Shown here piece after piece: positions 27,018 through 37,611 of a DNA stretch of 64,000 bases. Origin of the DNA: Bradyrhizobium sp. CB1650 (GTDB lineage: Bacteria; Pseudomonadota; Alphaproteobacteria; Rhizobiales; Xanthobacteraceae); assembly GCF_029761915.1 (NCBI RefSeq), contig NZ_CP121695.1:5547501-5611500 (forward strand). The letters are read 5' to 3'. Positions within the stretch are counted from its first letter, which is position 1, and each line of letters opens with the position of its first letter. Under the pieces are notes generated by a model. It had not been told where the DNA came from and did not search any database. It saw only the letters and a program-made list of their open reading frames with translations. A program made the position numbers and the translations under genes.

Positions 27018-28973
27018 TCACTCCGCAGCCGCGGGCGTCGTCAGGATGTCCTCGACCGGCGGCGGCTCCCGGTTGGGCGCCTCGCTGCTCTCGCCCATCC
27101 GCGCCAGTTTTTCGCGCGCCGCCTCGGCCTCGCGCTGCCTGTTCCACATGCCTGCATAGAGGCCGCCCATCGCCAGCAGACTCGCGTGGGTGCCGCGTTC
27201 GGCGATGCGGCCCTGGTCCAGCACGATGATCTCGTCGGCGCCGACGATGGTCGAAAGCCGGTGGGCGATCACGAGCGAGGTGCGGTTCTTGGCGACGCGG
27301 TCGAGCGCGCCCTGGATCTCGTGCTCGGTATGGGTGTCGAGCGCCGAGGTCGCCTCGTCCAGCACCAGGATCGGCGGCGCCTTCAATACGGTGCGCGCGA
27401 TCGCCACCCGCTGCTTTTCGCCGCCCGACAGCTTCAACCCGCGCTCGCCGACCTGAGTCTCGTATCCCTTCGGCGCCATGCGGATGAAATGGTCGATCTG
27501 CGCGAGCCGCGCCGCCTGCTCGACCTCGGCGTCGCTGGCGTCCCAGCGGCCGTAACGGATGTTGTAGCGGATGGTGTCGTTGAACAGCACGGTGTCCTGC
27601 GGCACCATGCCGATCGAGGCACGCAGCGAGCTCTGCGTCACGTCGCGGATGTCCTGGCCGTCGATCAGGATCTTTCCGCCGGAGACGTCATAGAGGCGGA
27701 ACAGGAGGCGCGAGATGGTCGACTTGCCTGCGCCCGAGGGCCCTACGATCGCGACCGTCTTGCCGGCCGGCACCTCGAAGCTGATGCCCTTGAGGATCGG
27801 CCGCGCCGCTTCATAGGCAAAGCGCACGTCCTCGAAGCGCACGGTGCCTGCGGAAACGACCAGCGGCTTGGCGCCGGGCGCATCCTTGATCTCGGCCTCG
27901 CGTCCCAGTACGCCAAACATCTTCTCGATGTCGATGATGGCCTGCTTGATCTCGCGATAGACCATGCCCATGAAATTGAGGGGCTGGTAGAGCTGGATCA
28001 TCATGGCGTTGATCAGGACGAAATCGCCGACCGTGTTGTGCCCTTGGCGCACGCCGATTGCGCACATCAGCATGGTCGCGGTGAGCCCCAGCGTGAAGAT
28101 GATGGCCTGGCCGGTGTTGAGCACGGCGAGCGACGTATAGCTGTGGATGCTCGTCTCCTCGTAGCGCGCGACCGTGCGGTCGTAGCGCTGCGCCTCGCGC
28201 CCCTCGGCGCCGAAATACTTCACTGTCTCGTAGTTGAGCAGCGAATCGATCGCCTTGGTGTTCGCCTCGGTGTCGGAATCGTTCATCTTGCGGCGGATAC
28301 CAATCCGCCACTCGGTCGCGACGTAGGTGTAGTACATGTAGACAGCGACGGTGATCAGGGTTGCGACCACGTAGCGCCAGTCGAACTGCCAGAACAGCAC
28401 GGCCATCAGCAGCGAAACCTCGACGATGGTCGGGATAAGCTGCAGGATCACCATGCGCACGATGACCTCGATGCCCTCGCGGCCGCGCTCGAGCACGCGC
28501 GTCAGCCCGCCGGTCTTGCGCTCGAGGTGAAAGCGCAGCGACAATTCGTGCATGTGGATGAAAGTGATCGTGGCGAGCTTGCGCACCGCATGCATGGCGA
28601 CGCGGGCAAAGATGCCGTCGCGCCACTGCGTCAGCACCGCCATGAGGATGCGCATCGCCCCGTAGCTCGCGGTCAGCAGCAGCGGCGATGCGATCACCCA
28701 GAGATGCCAGTTGTCAGCCTGTACCGGTGCAGTGTTGGCGCCGGTCAACGCATCGGTCGCCCATTTGAAGCTGAACGGCACGGTCAGCGTGATCAGCTTG
28801 GCCGCGAGCAAGAGCACCATCGACCAGACCACGCGCATCTTGAGGTCGAAACGGTCGCTCGGCCAGATATAGGGCCACAGATGCGCCAGCGTCCCGATCA
28901 GGGTGGCCTGCTCCGGCGATGTGGCCGCCGCTTCGGGCGCTTGGGCGCCGTCGGGCGAATGAGGGTGATCCAT
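27018..28973 (-). CDS. Atm1-like ABC exporter (fused permease and ATPase)
   Basis: A 651-residue half-transporter with about six transmembrane helices (residues 50-330) and a C-terminal ATPase domain: Walker A GPSGAGKS (about 420), signature LSGGEKQR, Walker B ILVLDEATSALD and a final switch His (AHRLST). The helix 2-3 region with LSLRFHLERKTGGLTRVLERG is characteristic of the Atm1/HMT1 group, which export glutathione-linked sulfur or metal conjugates. A substrate cannot be assigned from sequence. It ends 86 bases before psd on the same strand. Confidence 0.88.
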   Translation of the reverse strand: MDHPHSPDGAQAPEAAATSPEQATLIGTLAHLWPYIWPSDRFDLKMRVVWSMVLLLAAKLITLTVPFSFKWATDALTGANTAPVQADNWHLWVIASPLLLTASYGAMRILMAVLTQWRDGIFARVAMHAVRKLATITFIHMHELSLRFHLERKTGGLTRVLERGREGIEVIVRMVILQLIPTIVEVSLLMAVLFWQFDWRYVVATLITVAVYMYYTYVATEWRIGIRRKMNDSDTEANTKAIDSLLNYETVKYFGAEGREAQRYDRTVARYEETSIHSYTSLAVLNTGQAIIFTLGLTATMLMCAIGVRQGHNTVGDFVLINAMMIQLYQPLNFMGMVYREIKQAIIDIEKMFGVLGREAEIKDAPGAKPLVVSAGTVRFEDVRFAYEAARPILKGISFEVPAGKTVAIVGPSGAGKSTISRLLFRLYDVSGGKILIDGQDIRDVTQSSLRASIGMVPQDTVLFNDTIRYNIRYGRWDASDAEVEQAARLAQIDHFIRMAPKGYETQVGERGLKLSGGEKQRVAIARTVLKAPPILVLDEATSALDTHTEHEIQGALDRVAKNRTSLVIAHRLSTIVGADEIIVLDQGRIAERGTHASLLAMGGLYAGMWNRQREAEAAREKLARMGESSEAPNREPPPVEDILTTPAAAE

Positions 28974-29164
28974 CCAAAAGCCTGAAGGCCCGCCGGATGC
29001 GGGCCCGTTGAGATTTGCGATTTTCGCCTGTCATATAAAGGCTTCCGGGCCCGAACGCACCCCGCCAGGAACCAATTCTTTGATTGTTTGTCGTCATTTA
29101 CCAGTAGATCTTCGGGGTACACGAATCACCGATTGGGCTTGACGCCCCTTCGCTGCAATGCATC

Positions 29165-29779
29165 ATGGAGCCAATGAGCACGATTAAAACCGTCTGTGTC
29201 TATTGCGGCTCCGGCCCTGGAACCAATCCCCGCTTCATCGAAGGCGCCAAAGCGTTCGGCAAAGCGCTCGCCGAGAGCAACGTCCGCCTCGTCTATGGCG
29301 GCGGCTCGCTCGGCATGATGGGAGCGGTTGCGACCTCAACCCTCGATCATGGCGGCAGCGTCACCGGCATTATTCCGGACTTCCTGACGCTGCGCGAGAA
29401 CGCGCTGACCCGCGTTCAGGAGATGATCGTCACCCCCGACATGCACGAGCGCAAGCGGCTGATGTTCGAACGCTCCGACGCCTTCGTGGCGCTGCCGGGC
29501 GGCGTCGGCACGCTGGAGGAGCTCGTCGAGCAGCTCACCTGGAAGCAGCTCGGCCGTCACGCAAAGCCGGTGCTGCTCGCCAATATCGACGGGTTCTGGG
29601 AGCCGCTGTTCTCACTGCTGTCGCACATGCGCCAGACCCAGTTCATCCGCGACGGCCTCAAGGTCGACATCCTCAAGGCCGACCACGTCGAGGAGATCCT
29701 GCCGAAGCTGAAGTCGGCGGCGGCGCAGGTCGCCGAGGCGGAGAAGGATCTCGCGCCGGAAGTGGCGCGCAGGCTCTAG
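29165..29779 (+). CDS. LOG-family protein (cytokinin-activating phosphoribohydrolase type)
   Basis: A 204-residue Rossmann-like protein with the LOG motif PGGVGTLEE (about residues 115-123) and the preceding YGGGSLGMMG nucleotide-binding loop. LOG proteins hydrolyse nucleoside 5'-monophosphates at the N-glycosidic bond, and in plant-associated bacteria they release free cytokinins; general nucleotide hydrolysis is also possible. The N terminus KTVCVYCGS is typical. Start at 29165 or at an ATG three codons later (29174). It is divergent from the ABC exporter and is followed by a palindrome likely to be its terminator. Confidence 0.85.
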   Translation: MEPMSTIKTVCVYCGSGPGTNPRFIEGAKAFGKALAESNVRLVYGGGSLGMMGAVATSTLDHGGSVTGIIPDFLTLRENALTRVQEMIVTPDMHERKRLMFERSDAFVALPGGVGTLEELVEQLTWKQLGRHAKPVLLANIDGFWEPLFSLLSHMRQTQFIRDGLKVDILKADHVEEILPKLKSAAAQVAEAEKDLAPEVARRL

Positions 29780-29805
29780 ACCCTTTTAGTCTGAGCTCGA
29801 TCCTA

Positions 29806-29832
29806 CCGGAAAACCGCTACACACTTTTCCGG
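29806..29832. terminator. Palindrome between convergent genes, probable bidirectional terminator
   Basis: CCGGAAAA (29806-29813) and TTTTCCGG (29825-29832) form an eight-base stem with an 11-base loop. It lies between the stop codons of the LOG gene and the convergent VOC gene. Part of the sequence (GGATCATGCCC) resembles the repeat at 44243, so it may belong to a dispersed palindrome family. Confidence 0.6.
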
Positions 29833-29840
29833 ATCATGCC

Positions 29841-30218
29841 CTACTCCGCCGGAAACGTCACCGCCTCGATCCGATTGCCGTCGGGGTCGAAGACAAAGGC
29901 TGCGTAATAGCGCACGCGGTCGTGCGGGCGGATGCCCGGTGCGCCGTCCGATGCGCCGCCCGCCGCGAGCGCCGCGGCGTGAAACGCATCGACCTCGGCC
30001 GTCGTCCTTGCACGCAGGCAGATGTGCACGCCGCTCTCGGGCGGCACACGCGGCGTGCCCTCGCGCAGATTGATCCAGAATTCGGGGTAGGACTTGCCGA
30101 AGCCGACCGTCCGCGGCCGCGTGACGAGCCGCGCGAGCCCGAGGGCCGCGAGGGTCGCCTCGTAGAAACTTGCCGAACGTTCGAGTTCGCTGACGCCGAC
30201 GGAGATGTGATCGATCAT
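29841..30218 (-). CDS. VOC-superfamily (glyoxalase/dioxygenase-like) protein
   Basis: A 125-residue single-unit VOC protein beginning IDHISVGVSELERSASFY and ending FDPDGNRIEAV, the usual first and last beta-alpha elements with a His and a Glu as candidate metal ligands. These proteins bind metal-dependent substrates from glyoxal adducts to antibiotics; the substrate here is unknown. I start at the ATG at 30218; the upstream frame contains a Gly/Arg tract without similarity. It is followed by a convergent palindrome and preceded by a family B repeat. Confidence 0.82.
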   Translation of the reverse strand: MIDHISVGVSELERSASFYEATLAALGLARLVTRPRTVGFGKSYPEFWINLREGTPRVPPESGVHICLRARTTAEVDAFHAAALAAGGASDGAPGIRPHDRVRYYAAFVFDPDGNRIEAVTFPAE

Positions 30219-30240
30219 TGGTCGCTGTCCCCCTCCTCTC

Positions 30241-30325
30241 GTCATTGCGAGCGAAGCGAAGCAATCCAGAAGTGCATCCGCGGAGACAGTCTGGATTGCT
30301 TCGTCGCTTCGCTCCTCGCAATGAC
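30241..30325. repeat. Dispersed palindrome, family B (copy 1)
   Basis: GTCATTGCGAGCGAAGCGAAGCAATCCAGA (in two parts at 30241-30270) is repeated in inverted orientation ending at ATGAC 30325. The arms are about 30 bases with a short variable centre. The same element occurs at 52746-52821. It lies between the VOC gene and citramalate synthase. Confidence 0.85.
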
Positions 30326-30348
30326 AGTGCCTGTGGCGCCGCCGCTTC

Positions 30349-31956
<1,608 letters not shown>

Positions 31957-31977
31957 GAACGCCGTCCGTCGTTGTTA

Positions 31978-32095
31978 CCTCCCCCCTTGCGGGGGAGGTC
32001 GACGATGCGCAGCATCGTCGGGAGGCGGGTGCCCCGAGAAAGGTCAGAGTTTGTGGCTACCCCCCTCCCCAACCCTCCCCCGCAAGGGGGGAGGG
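31978..32095. repeat. Dispersed palindrome, family C, with nested inverted repeat
   Basis: The left arm CCTCCCCCCTTGCGGGGGAGG (31978-31998) and the right arm at 32073-32095 are each self-complementary and inverted to one another, about 75 bases apart. Between them GACGATGC-GCA-GCATCGTC (32001-32019) forms a perfect eight-base stem. The element occupies the gap between the citramalate synthase start and the GNAT stop. I see no second copy of this family in the window. Confidence 0.7.
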
Positions 32096-32134
32096 AGAAG
32101 AGAGAGGACCGCACTTGGCGAAAGCGCTCCTTGC

Positions 32135-32626
32135 TCATTGCGGCGCTCCGAGCGTCTTCTTCATGGTGGTGTTGGCGAGCCATTCGTCGTTGACGGTGAC
32201 GCTGTTGCGTTGCTGGGCGGCATAGCCGCGCTTGGCGAAGAAGCCCTGCGCGGTATCGCTGGCATCGACCGTCAGGCTCTTCGCGCCGCGGCTGCCGGCG
32301 AGCTTTTCCAGCGCATCGACCAGCATGGTCGCAATCCCCTGCCCGACGAAGGCCGGATGCACGTAGAGCATGCGGACGTGATCGTTGCCGCGCAGCGAGG
32401 CGAAACCCACGGGCGAACCGTCGAGCGTGGCGATCAGCGTCAGGTCGGCGGCGAGGTGGCGGCCGAACTCCTCGTCCTCCGCGGCCGCCATCCAGGCTTC
32501 CTGCTGCGCCTCGTTGTAGTCGTCGCCGGTCAGCTCCTCGATGCTGGCGGCGAAGATCGCGGCGAGCATCGGCACGTCGGCCGGCAGGAAGGGCCGCAGT
32601 GCGGGTTTTGGCAAAGTCTGTCCCAT
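32135..32626 (-). CDS. GNAT-family N-acetyltransferase
   Basis: A 163-residue acetyltransferase with the acetyl-CoA binding loop HPAFVGQGIATML (near residue 92) and the final FFAKRGYA element of the fold. The substrate is unknown. It begins just after the small 37-residue membrane protein gene; ATG at 32626 is preferred over 32644 because GGTGAG precedes it by three bases. The order cysS, 37-residue protein, GNAT on one strand with overlapping codons shows a single transcript. Confidence 0.85.
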   Translation of the reverse strand: MGQTLPKPALRPFLPADVPMLAAIFAASIEELTGDDYNEAQQEAWMAAAEDEEFGRHLAADLTLIATLDGSPVGFASLRGNDHVRMLYVHPAFVGQGIATMLVDALEKLAGSRGAKSLTVDASDTAQGFFAKRGYAAQQRNSVTVNDEWLANTTMKKTLGAPQ

Positions 32627-32630
32627 CGTC

Positions 32631-32744
32631 TCACCACATCCCATAGAGCTTCAGCGCCAGCGCCACGGCCGCGGCGAGGAGCAGGATTTTCAGCGCAATG
32701 TAGTAGAGCCAGTGCCTGGGAAAGGGCGTGTCGGGCCGCTTCAT
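32631..32744 (-). CDS. 37-residue single-pass membrane protein
   Basis: A very short gene: the ATG at 32744-32742 overlaps the cysS stop (TGA 32743-32741) as ATGA, and it ends at TGA 32633-32631, four bases before the GNAT start at 32626. The protein has a short polar N terminus ([12 protein letters not shown]) and one hydrophobic helix (about residues 14-34). Tight coupling on both sides and the membrane-type composition support a real gene. Nothing identifies its partner or function. Confidence 0.6.
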   Translation of the reverse strand: MKRPDTPFPRHWLYYIALKILLLAAAVALALKLYGMW

Positions 32745-34120
32745 CGCGCAACCTCCCAACTCGTCCCCTCCTTGGAGTCCTTGATCGCAACACCCATCGC
32801 GGCGAGCTGATCGCGGATGCGATCGGACTCCTTGAAGTCCTTTCGCGCACGCGCCGCGGTCCGCTCCGAGATCAGGCGCTCGACCTCCTTGGCATCGATG
32901 CCGCTCGCCTGCTGCTTGCGCCCCTCCCACTGCGCCGCGCTCTCGGAGAGGAAGCCGAGCAGGCGCAATGACGCTGCCAATGCCCCCGCATCGCCGCGCA
33001 GGCCGTGCAGCGCCGCAATCGTCAGAGGCGTGTTCAGGTCGTCGAGCAACGGTTCGATCACGGACGCCGCCGGCTTGCCGGGCTCGACGTCGGCGGCAAC
33101 GCGATACCAGTCGTCGAGCGTCTTGGCGCTCTCTTCCAACGACTTCATGGTCCAGTCGATGGGCGAACGGTATTGCGTCTTGAGCATGTTCAGACGCAAC
33201 ACCTCGCCCGGCCAGTCCGCCAGGAGGTCGCGGATTGTGATGAAGTTGCCGAGGCTCTTCGACATCTTCTCGCTCTCGACCTGGAGGAAGCCGTTGTGCA
33301 TCCAAAAGTTCGCCATGCGCGACTGATGGAAGGCGCAGCAGGTCTGCGCGACCTCGTTCTCGTGATGCGGAAACACGAGATCGATGCCGCCGCCGTGGAT
33401 GTCGAAATGCGTGCCGAGATGCTTCCAGGCCATGGCTGAGCACTCGATGTGCCAGCCCGGACGGCCTTGCGCCTTGATGCCGGCCGGCGACGGCCATGAC
33501 GGCTCGCCCGGCTTGGACGGCTTCCACAGCACGAAGTCGGTCGCCTCGCGCTTGTAGGGCGCGATATCGACGCGCGCGCCGGCGATCATCTCGTCGAGCG
33601 AACGCTTCGACAGCGCGCCATAACGCGGCAGCTCGGAGTTCGCCGCATTCATCGCCTGTGGCGAGAACAGCACATGGTCCTCGGCGACATAGGCAAAGCC
33701 GCCGGCGACGAGCTTCTCGATGATCTCGCGCATCTCGCCGATATGCTCGGTCGCGCGCGGCTCGATGCTGGGTCTGAGCGCACCAAGCGCATCAACATCG
33801 GCGTGAAACTGCCTGCCCGTCTCCTCGGTGACCTTGCGGATCGCCTCGTTCAGCGGCAGGCCGGGAAAGTCACGCGCGGCGCGGTCGTTGATCTTGTCGT
33901 CGACGTCGGTGATGTTGCGGACGTATTTGACGTGCGCCTCGCCATAGAGATGGCGCAGCAGCCGAAACAGCACGTCGAACACGATCACCGGTCGCGCATT
34001 GCCGATATGGGCGAAGTCATAGACCGTCGGTCCGCAGACATACATGCGGACGTTCTTGGGATCGAGCGGCACGAACGGCCGCTTGTCCTTCGTCAGCGTA
34101 TCGTAAAGGCGCAATTCCAT
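32741..34120 (-). CDS. cysS: Cysteinyl-tRNA synthetase
   Basis: A 459-residue class I aminoacyl-tRNA synthetase. The HIGH-type motif is HIGNARP in [15 protein letters not shown], the zinc-ligand Cys is C in the VCGPTVYD segment, and KMSKS is intact in [12 protein letters not shown]. The C-terminal helical tRNA-binding domain is of the usual length. It charges tRNA-Cys. The frame opens at 34132, but the ATG at 34120 ([11 protein letters not shown]) is the usual start. It is the first gene of an operon with the 37-residue membrane protein and GNAT. Confidence 0.96.
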   Translation of the reverse strand: MELRLYDTLTKDKRPFVPLDPKNVRMYVCGPTVYDFAHIGNARPVIVFDVLFRLLRHLYGEAHVKYVRNITDVDDKINDRAARDFPGLPLNEAIRKVTEETGRQFHADVDALGALRPSIEPRATEHIGEMREIIEKLVAGGFAYVAEDHVLFSPQAMNAANSELPRYGALSKRSLDEMIAGARVDIAPYKREATDFVLWKPSKPGEPSWPSPAGIKAQGRPGWHIECSAMAWKHLGTHFDIHGGGIDLVFPHHENEVAQTCCAFHQSRMANFWMHNGFLQVESEKMSKSLGNFITIRDLLADWPGEVLRLNMLKTQYRSPIDWTMKSLEESAKTLDDWYRVAADVEPGKPAASVIEPLLDDLNTPLTIAALHGLRGDAGALAASLRLLGFLSESAAQWEGRKQQASGIDAKEVERLISERTAARARKDFKESDRIRDQLAAMGVAIKDSKEGTSWEVAR

Positions 34121-34403
34121 AAGGATACCCATCGGCTGTTGGCCGGGCGTCCAGTGCTCTCAATGATTTTGAGAAAAGACGGCTCCAGCCAGCGAATCGC
34201 TAGCTCGTAATCTCGCAAATGGCGCAAATGGCGAGGAGACCGTTCATGCGGGAACATATGGGCCACGAAGGGGGCTGGCGTCAAGTGAGCCGCGAAAATG
34301 CCGTCTTCTCTCCGCAAAGCACGCCCGTCCCGCCTTGATCGTTCATCCTCCTTAACCTTTTGAGTTTATTCGGGAGCTGGCGGTTCCCCAGCCCCGGTGC
34401 ACC

Positions 34404-34709
34404 ATGCGACCCCTGCTCGCGCTCCTCTCCAGTGCCTTCATCGTCGCTGCGGCCAACGCATCGGCGGAGACCCGCGTCTTCATCATCAACAGCCAGGCGG
34501 ACGGCTACGGCATCGATCAGTGCCTCGCCAAGGGCGAGAAATGCGGCGCGCAGGTCGCGCGGACCTATTGCCAGTCCCGGGGCTTCGCCCAGGCCTCGAC
34601 CTATCGTCCGGTCGATCCCGACGAAATCACCGGCTCGGTCCCCAAATCCGGCGCAAACTGCTCCCATGGCCATTGCGACGAATATGTCGCTATCACCTGC
34701 CAGCGCTGA
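34404..34709 (+). CDS. Small secreted cysteine-rich protein of unknown function
   Basis: A 101-residue protein with a signal peptide (hydrophobic residues 4-20, cleavage near ASA-ET) and a mature part with six cysteines, spaced as CLAKGEKC, YC, NCSHGHC and TC. That pattern suggests three disulfides in a periplasmic or exported protein. I recognise no domain. It is separated from the DUF2865 gene by 127 bases on the same strand. Confidence 0.65.
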   Translation: MRPLLALLSSAFIVAAANASAETRVFIINSQADGYGIDQCLAKGEKCGAQVARTYCQSRGFAQASTYRPVDPDEITGSVPKSGANCSHGHCDEYVAITCQR

Positions 34710-34836
34710 ATTCGCTCGGAACTGGTGGACCTTAGGCCCAATCTGCGCCCCGGAAACGACGTGACGATACCCCGAGAAGCGGGTATTGGAGGGCGCGCTT
34801 CGGCCCCACCGCCCGTGGGGCCGCGACCTCGCTAGA

Positions 34837-36027
34837 ATGGCGGATATGCCTGAATTTTTGTCCCTGTCTCGCTCTCGCTCCCTCCTTGCAAGTGCCGTAC
34901 TTCTGAGCGCGCTGGCGCTCGGCCCTGACGCCTTCGCGCAGGCGGGTCCGCCCGGCCCGCCGCCTGCGCCCGCGCAGAGCGGCGTTGGGCCGAACCCGAT
35001 GTGCGCGCGGCTGGAGGGACAGCTTGCCGCGCTCGACCGTGGCGGCGGCGGCGACCCAGCGCGCGAGGACCAGATCCGCCGCTACCAGGATTCCCAGACC
35101 CGTCAGCAGGCCGAGCTCGACCGCGTCACCATGCAGGCCAAGCGCATGGGCTGCGATTCCTCCGGCTTCTTCTCGCTGTTCAGCGGCCAGTCGGCGCAAT
35201 GCGGTCCGGTCAACACCCAGATCCAGCAGATGCGCGCCAATCTGGACCAGATCACCGCCAATCTCGAACGCTTGCGCGGCGGCGGTCCCGGCGGCTTCAG
35301 CCCCGAGCGCGATAACCAGCGCCGCTCGGTGCTGCTCGCGCTCGCGCAGAACAATTGCGGGCCGCAATATGCCAATGCCGCGCAATCACCGGGCGGCAAC
35401 TTCCTGAGCAATTTGTTCGGTGGCGGCAACAGCGCCAACAATCCGCCCGGCGCGCCGCCACCTTCTGATCTCGGCCCGCAGTCGGGCACTTATCGTACCG
35501 TATGTGTCCGGACCTGCGACGGCGCTTACTTCCCGATCTCGTTCGCCACCGTGCCGGCGCGCTTCCCCGACGACGAGAAGACCTGCAAGGCGCTGTGTCC
35601 GGCCGCCGACGCCTCGCTCTATGCCTATCGCAATCCCGGCGAGGACATGAATTCCGCGGTCTCGGTCAGCGGCCAGCCCTACACGGCGCTGCCGAACGCG
35701 TTCAAATTCCGCAGCGAGTTCAATCCGTCCTGCTCCTGCAAGGCCGCGGGCCAGAGCTGGGCCGACGCGCTGAAATCGGTCGACGACAAGGCCGCCGCCG
35801 AGCAGCAGGGTGATATCATCGTCACCGAGGAGAGCGCCAGAAAGATGCAGCAGCGGCAGCTCACCAAGGGCCAGCCCGCCAATGCCAAGAAGGGCGCGGC
35901 CCCACCGCCGGCCACGGCCAGCACCCCGGCCGCGACACCGCCGACTGACACCGGCACCGCTGCGAGCTCCGAGAACAAGCCGATCCGCTCGGTCGGGCCG
36001 ACCTTCCTGCCGCAGCAGCAGAAGTAG
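34837..36027 (+). CDS. DUF2865-family exported protein
   Basis: A 396-residue protein with a signal peptide (cleavage near AFAQA), a coiled N-terminal region with repeated Gln (about 60-150), and a central domain with several Cys and the segment YRTVCVRTCDGAYFPISF, followed by CKALCP and NPSCSCKAAGQSWADAL. This is the DUF2865 pattern of alphaproteobacteria. The C-terminal tail is rich in Pro, Ala and Thr. The location is presumably periplasmic; function unknown. I choose the ATG at 34837; an ATG at 34846 is possible. The upstream frame to 34786 is rejected for lack of similarity. Confidence 0.82.
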   Translation: MADMPEFLSLSRSRSLLASAVLLSALALGPDAFAQAGPPGPPPAPAQSGVGPNPMCARLEGQLAALDRGGGGDPAREDQIRRYQDSQTRQQAELDRVTMQAKRMGCDSSGFFSLFSGQSAQCGPVNTQIQQMRANLDQITANLERLRGGGPGGFSPERDNQRRSVLLALAQNNCGPQYANAAQSPGGNFLSNLFGGGNSANNPPGAPPPSDLGPQSGTYRTVCVRTCDGAYFPISFATVPARFPDDEKTCKALCPAADASLYAYRNPGEDMNSAVSVSGQPYTALPNAFKFRSEFNPSCSCKAAGQSWADALKSVDDKAAAEQQGDIIVTEESARKMQQRQLTKGQPANAKKGAAPPPATASTPAATPPTDTGTAASSENKPIRSVGPTFLPQQQK

Positions 36028-36041
36028 GCAGACCCCTCTTC

Positions 36042-36214
36042 TGTCATGCCCCGCGAAGGAGGAGGGGCATCCGTACTCCGTGACGCCAATGGGTGCACAC
36101 AAGCCACGCTACGGAGTTCTGGATCATTCCGCCTGCCGCCTACGCTAAAGCTTCGGCGTCCTTCGACCTCAACCCCGGCGAAGCCTTGGCCTAGCCGGGT
36201 CGCGGATGATGACA
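36042..36214. repeat. Dispersed palindrome, family A (copy 3)
   Basis: GTCATGCCCCGCGAAGG at 36042 begins an element that ends with GGATGATGAC at 36214, similar in outline to copy 4 but with a longer centre. An internal CTCCGTG/CACGCTACGGAG pair suggests a second stem. It lies in the gap between DUF2865 and DUF2189 genes, which are convergent. Confidence 0.6.
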
Positions 36215-36294
36215 GCGATCAATGGGGCACGACCGCCCGTCTCACCCGCAACCGTTGTCCCGCGAGCGCGCCGGAACCGGCTCTCACGCCGCGA

Positions 36295-37200
36295 CTACTC
36301 GCCCTCACGGCTCCACGGGAAGAGATTGGCCGGAAAGTCCGCTGCGTAGCGCCTTCCCTTCGGGGGCGGCGGCGGCGCATCCGGCGGATTCGGATTCGGC
36401 TCGACCACCCGCCGATAAAGGTGCCAGGTGGCATGACCGAGCACCGGCAGAACGACAGCGAGGCCGACGAAGAGAGGCAGCGAGCCGATCACGAGCAGCC
36501 CCGCCACGATGAGGCCCCACCCGGCCATCGCAACCGGATTCGCCGCCACCACTCGCAGGGACGTGCGGATCGCATCGATCGCAGTCGCGTGCCGGTCGAG
36601 CATCAACGGAAACGCCACGACGCTGATGCACAGCGCCACAACCGCAAACAGGAAGCCGACACCGCAACCGACGATGATGAGCGACCAGCCTTCCGGTGTC
36701 GTCAGCACACGCGTTGCGAAGTCAGGAATGCTTGCGGCCGCCGCATGACCGAAGATCGTGACGTAGATCGCGTTCGCGACACCGATCCAGGCCCCGAACA
36801 GGACCAGCAGGAGCACGCCGAGTTCGAGCATTGCGCCGAACGACGGGGCGCGCAGCACCTTGATCGCGTCCCACGCATCGACCTCCTCGCCGCGCTCGCG
36901 GCGACGGCTGAGTTCGTAGAGACCGATCGCGGCAAAGGGGCCGACCAAGGCAAACCCGGCCGCCAGCGGAAACAAGAGCGGCAGCACCGAATAGCCGAGG
37001 ACCATCCTGAACAGGACGAGGCCGAGAACGGGATAAATCACGCACACGACGATCGCGTGGCTCGGCATCGCCTGGAAATCCTCCCAACCCAGGCGCAGCG
37101 CCTCGGTCAGGTCGGACAAGCTGATCTTACGAACGGGATAAGAGGCAGCTTCGCCGAATACGTGCCGCCTGATGATGTCGTGGGAGTACAGAGTGGCCAT
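36295..37200 (-). CDS. DUF2189-family integral membrane protein
   Basis: A 301-residue membrane protein with about seven hydrophobic helices between residues 45 and 260 and a proline-rich C terminus. The N terminus ISLSDLTEALRLGWEDFQAMPSHAI is the DUF2189 hallmark, as is the order of helices with SRRRERGEEV in the first loop. These proteins are sometimes found with cytochrome oxidase genes, and here the coxMNOP-like operon is divergent from it. Function unknown. Confidence 0.85.
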   Translation of the reverse strand: MATLYSHDIIRRHVFGEAASYPVRKISLSDLTEALRLGWEDFQAMPSHAIVVCVIYPVLGLVLFRMVLGYSVLPLLFPLAAGFALVGPFAAIGLYELSRRRERGEEVDAWDAIKVLRAPSFGAMLELGVLLLVLFGAWIGVANAIYVTIFGHAAAASIPDFATRVLTTPEGWSLIIVGCGVGFLFAVVALCISVVAFPLMLDRHATAIDAIRTSLRVVAANPVAMAGWGLIVAGLLVIGSLPLFVGLAVVLPVLGHATWHLYRRVVEPNPNPPDAPPPPPKGRRYAADFPANLFPWSREGE

Positions 37201-37404
37201 GTATGCACCCTCCCGTGCTGAAAATCGCGGTGTGATAACACGCGCTTTCCAGCCACGCGTGTCCGCCTGACGAGCGAGAAACGCGATGGGCCAAGTACGG
37301 CAACCCAGGTTCAGCGAAACGAGCCTGGCCGGACGGAGCCCGTCGCGACCTGCCTCGCAAGCTTAGCGCGCACAGGGCACGGCTGCGCTCACGGTTCGGT
37401 GAAT

Positions 37405-37418
37405 TGTGCATCTGCACA
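37405..37418. promoter_or_regulatory. Perfect inverted repeat, candidate operator
   Basis: TGTGCA (37405-37410), TC, TGCACA (37413-37418). This short perfect palindrome lies about 205 bases upstream of the DUF2189 start and 335 upstream of the oxidase operon. Confidence 0.5.
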
Positions 37419-37582
37419 GATTGTGCGTTGCGTCACCAGGACATCGCCACTCAACCCGCGAGCCGATTTGCCGGCCGACGGCAACGCCCACGTCACGTCA
37501 GGACGCCGACATGCTCTATTGACGCCGGGTTCGGCTGGTATCATTTTAAACGCAGACGCCCCTCAGCGCCGATGAAATTGGT

Positions 37583-37611
37583 GGTCGCGATGTTCTCTTG
37601 ACGTCGCGACC
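37583..37611. promoter_or_regulatory. Inverted repeat upstream of the oxidase operon
   Basis: GGTCGCGA (37583-37590) and TCGCGACC (37604-37611), a perfect eight-base pair of arms separated by 13 bases that contain CTTGAC. It lies about 140 bases upstream of the first oxidase gene and may overlap its promoter. Confidence 0.55.

Noticed and set aside
26952..28985. A long plus-strand open frame opposite the Atm1-like exporter.
   Set aside because: Antisense to a gene with Walker A, signature and Walker B motifs. The translated product is rich in His, Arg and Asp without pattern.
31978..32095. A CRISPR-like array, because of repeated GC-rich units.
   Set aside because: Only two inverted arms are present, not a series of direct repeats with spacers. 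It is a palindromic element.
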